Shown piece after piece: positions 63,551 through 64,000 of a DNA stretch of 64,000 bases; position 1 is the stretch's first letter; every line of letters starts with the position of its first letter. A program made the translations under genes and the position numbers. Source of the DNA: Streptomyces sp. DH5 (GTDB taxonomy: Bacteria; Actinomycetota; Actinomycetes; Streptomycetales; Streptomycetaceae); assembly GCF_020873915.1 (NCBI RefSeq), contig NZ_JAHWGP010000031.1, positions 28,533 to 92,532 on the forward strand, in the 5' to 3' direction. Under the pieces are notes generated by a model. That model saw only the letters and a list, made by a program, of their open reading frames with translations, was not told the DNA's origin and searched no databases.

Positions 63551-63900
63551 TTAGGTGCCCAAAGACCCCGTCACCAGCGGAAACGCTGAGAGCGGGGTCT
63601 TCGCGTATGTGCAGGCGTGTGCGGCCCGGGACAGGTCGAGCGGGCCGGCATCGTCCAGGCGGTGCAGAATCTTCTCGTACAGCCGACCCCAGACACCGGC
63701 CCTGGACCAGATCAGGAACCGGCGATGAGCGGTCGACTTCGAGATCCCGAAACACGGCGGCAAGGCCCGCCAAGCGCAGCCGGACACCAGCACGTAGATG
63801 ATCGCCGCGAACAGCGTCTCATCAGACGTGTCCTGCGTCCCGCCGCCCTGCGGCCGCACCCTGGACGGCGGGATACTCCAGTCAGAATTCGTGTCCTGAG
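63551..63900 (-). pseudogene. IS5-like transposase fragment
   Basis: The frame contains an internal segment of an IS5/IS4-superfamily transposase: IPPSRVRPQGGGTQDTSDETLFAAIIYVLVSGCAWRALPP, then KSTAHRRFLIWSRAGVWGRL and LDLSRA. The N-terminal start is missing upstream of about 63885, and after LDLSRA the similarity ends abruptly and runs into the tRNA terminator. The catalytic DDE residues are absent. It is a relic, and its 3' end is merged with the tRNA flank. Confidence 0.75.
63562..63601 (+). terminator. tRNA-Arg terminator
   Basis: AAGACCCCG (63562-63570) pairs with CGGGGTCTT (63593-63601). An inner AGCG-GAAA-CGCT hairpin lies at 63576-63587. This two-level structure is characteristic of streptomycete tRNA terminators. 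Confidence 0.8.
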
Positions 63901-63923
63901 CTGCTGGTTGTCGTTGTCCGGGT

Positions 63924-64000
63924 ATGGACGCGATACCTGAAGTCAGTTACTGGCAGGCTGAGTTGGAGTCGGTGTTCGCTCGGGTGGCGGGCCGGTTCGC
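63924..64000 (+). CDS. IS701-like transposase, N-terminal end, cut by window edge
   Basis: The ATG at 63924 opens MDAIPEVSYWQAELESVFARVAGRF and runs off the window. This pattern (WxAELExVFARVAxRF) resembles the N-terminus of IS701-family DDE transposases common in streptomycetes. It lies 24 bp beyond the fragment of the IS5-like transposase and reads away from it. It is not in the ORF list because it is partial. The family call rests on 25 residues. Confidence 0.5.
   Translation, partial: MDAIPEVSYWQAELESVFARVAGRF

Noticed and set aside
63617-63940. Plus-strand frame over the transposase fragment
   Set aside because: No family resemblance and it is antisense to the recognisable transposase segment.

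Overview
The window is high-GC chromosomal DNA from a Streptomyces or a very close relative. The evidence is extreme third-position GC, many GTG/TTG starts, leaderless promoters, and a gene order that matches, in inverted orientation and as far as I remember it, the S. coelicolor SCO5351-SCO5415 segment (icmA ... scy-filP ... nucS ... chiC ... atp operon ... rho-thr-lysA). It is core chromosome except for the last 0.5 kb, where insertion-sequence debris follows a tRNA-Arg gene.

Layout. 1-14 kb: isobutyryl-CoA mutase large subunit (icmA), two small DUF3817 membrane proteins, a MarR regulator, a thiamine-binding-like protein, three tandem AIM24-like genes, the MarR regulator absC, a two-component system divergent from a PepSY protein, a prevent-host-death antitoxin with a frameshifted PIN toxin, and then meaB, thiolase and methylmalonyl-CoA epimerase. 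14-19 kb: the polarity scaffold gene scy and the coiled-coil gene filP. 19-23 kb: two tandem ABC ATPase/permease pairs. 23-36 kb: a zinc-finger-like protein, an LLM oxidoreductase, an SCO5389-family gene divergent from nucS, a membrane-anchored ATPase with a long acidic/Thr tail, a STAS protein, 3-hydroxybutyryl-CoA dehydrogenase, a secreted M15 peptidase, cobalamin adenosyltransferase, small membrane proteins, a NarL-type two-component pair and a secreted chitinase. 37-45 kb: a DUF2550 gene and the complete atpIBEFHAGDC operon. 45-56 kb: wecA-type transferase, glyA2, a phosphatase-fold protein, tsaC, prmC, prfA, rpmE, an LCP protein and rho. 56-63 kb: thrB, thrC, hom, lysA, an ArgRS-like paralogue and a receiver protein. 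63.4-64 kb: tRNA-Arg(CCG), its terminator and two transposase remnants.

How the genes fit together. A scattered acyl-CoA/B12 theme runs through the left half: icmA, meaB, epimerase, thiolase, 3-hydroxybutyryl-CoA dehydrogenase and PduO-type adenosyltransferase together interconvert C4 acyl-CoAs and supply and protect adenosylcobalamin mutases. The right half is housekeeping: ATP synthase, translation termination (prmC modifies the release factor encoded by prfA), tRNA t6A synthesis, transcription termination, and the aspartate-family pathway hom/thrC/thrB/lysA.

Points most worth a second look: a near-perfect 22-bp palindrome at the icmA start; a periodic CTTCAGG array between the response regulator and PepSY genes; a one-base frameshift in the PIN toxin beside an intact antitoxin; a low-molecular-weight phosphatase fold whose nucleophile cysteine is serine; an ArgRS-like protein without HIGH/KMSKS; a P-loop Lys-to-Arg change in the membrane-anchored ATPase; twin 12-bp repeats around the chitinase -35; hairpins inside the atp operon; and nested insertion-sequence debris after the tRNA.
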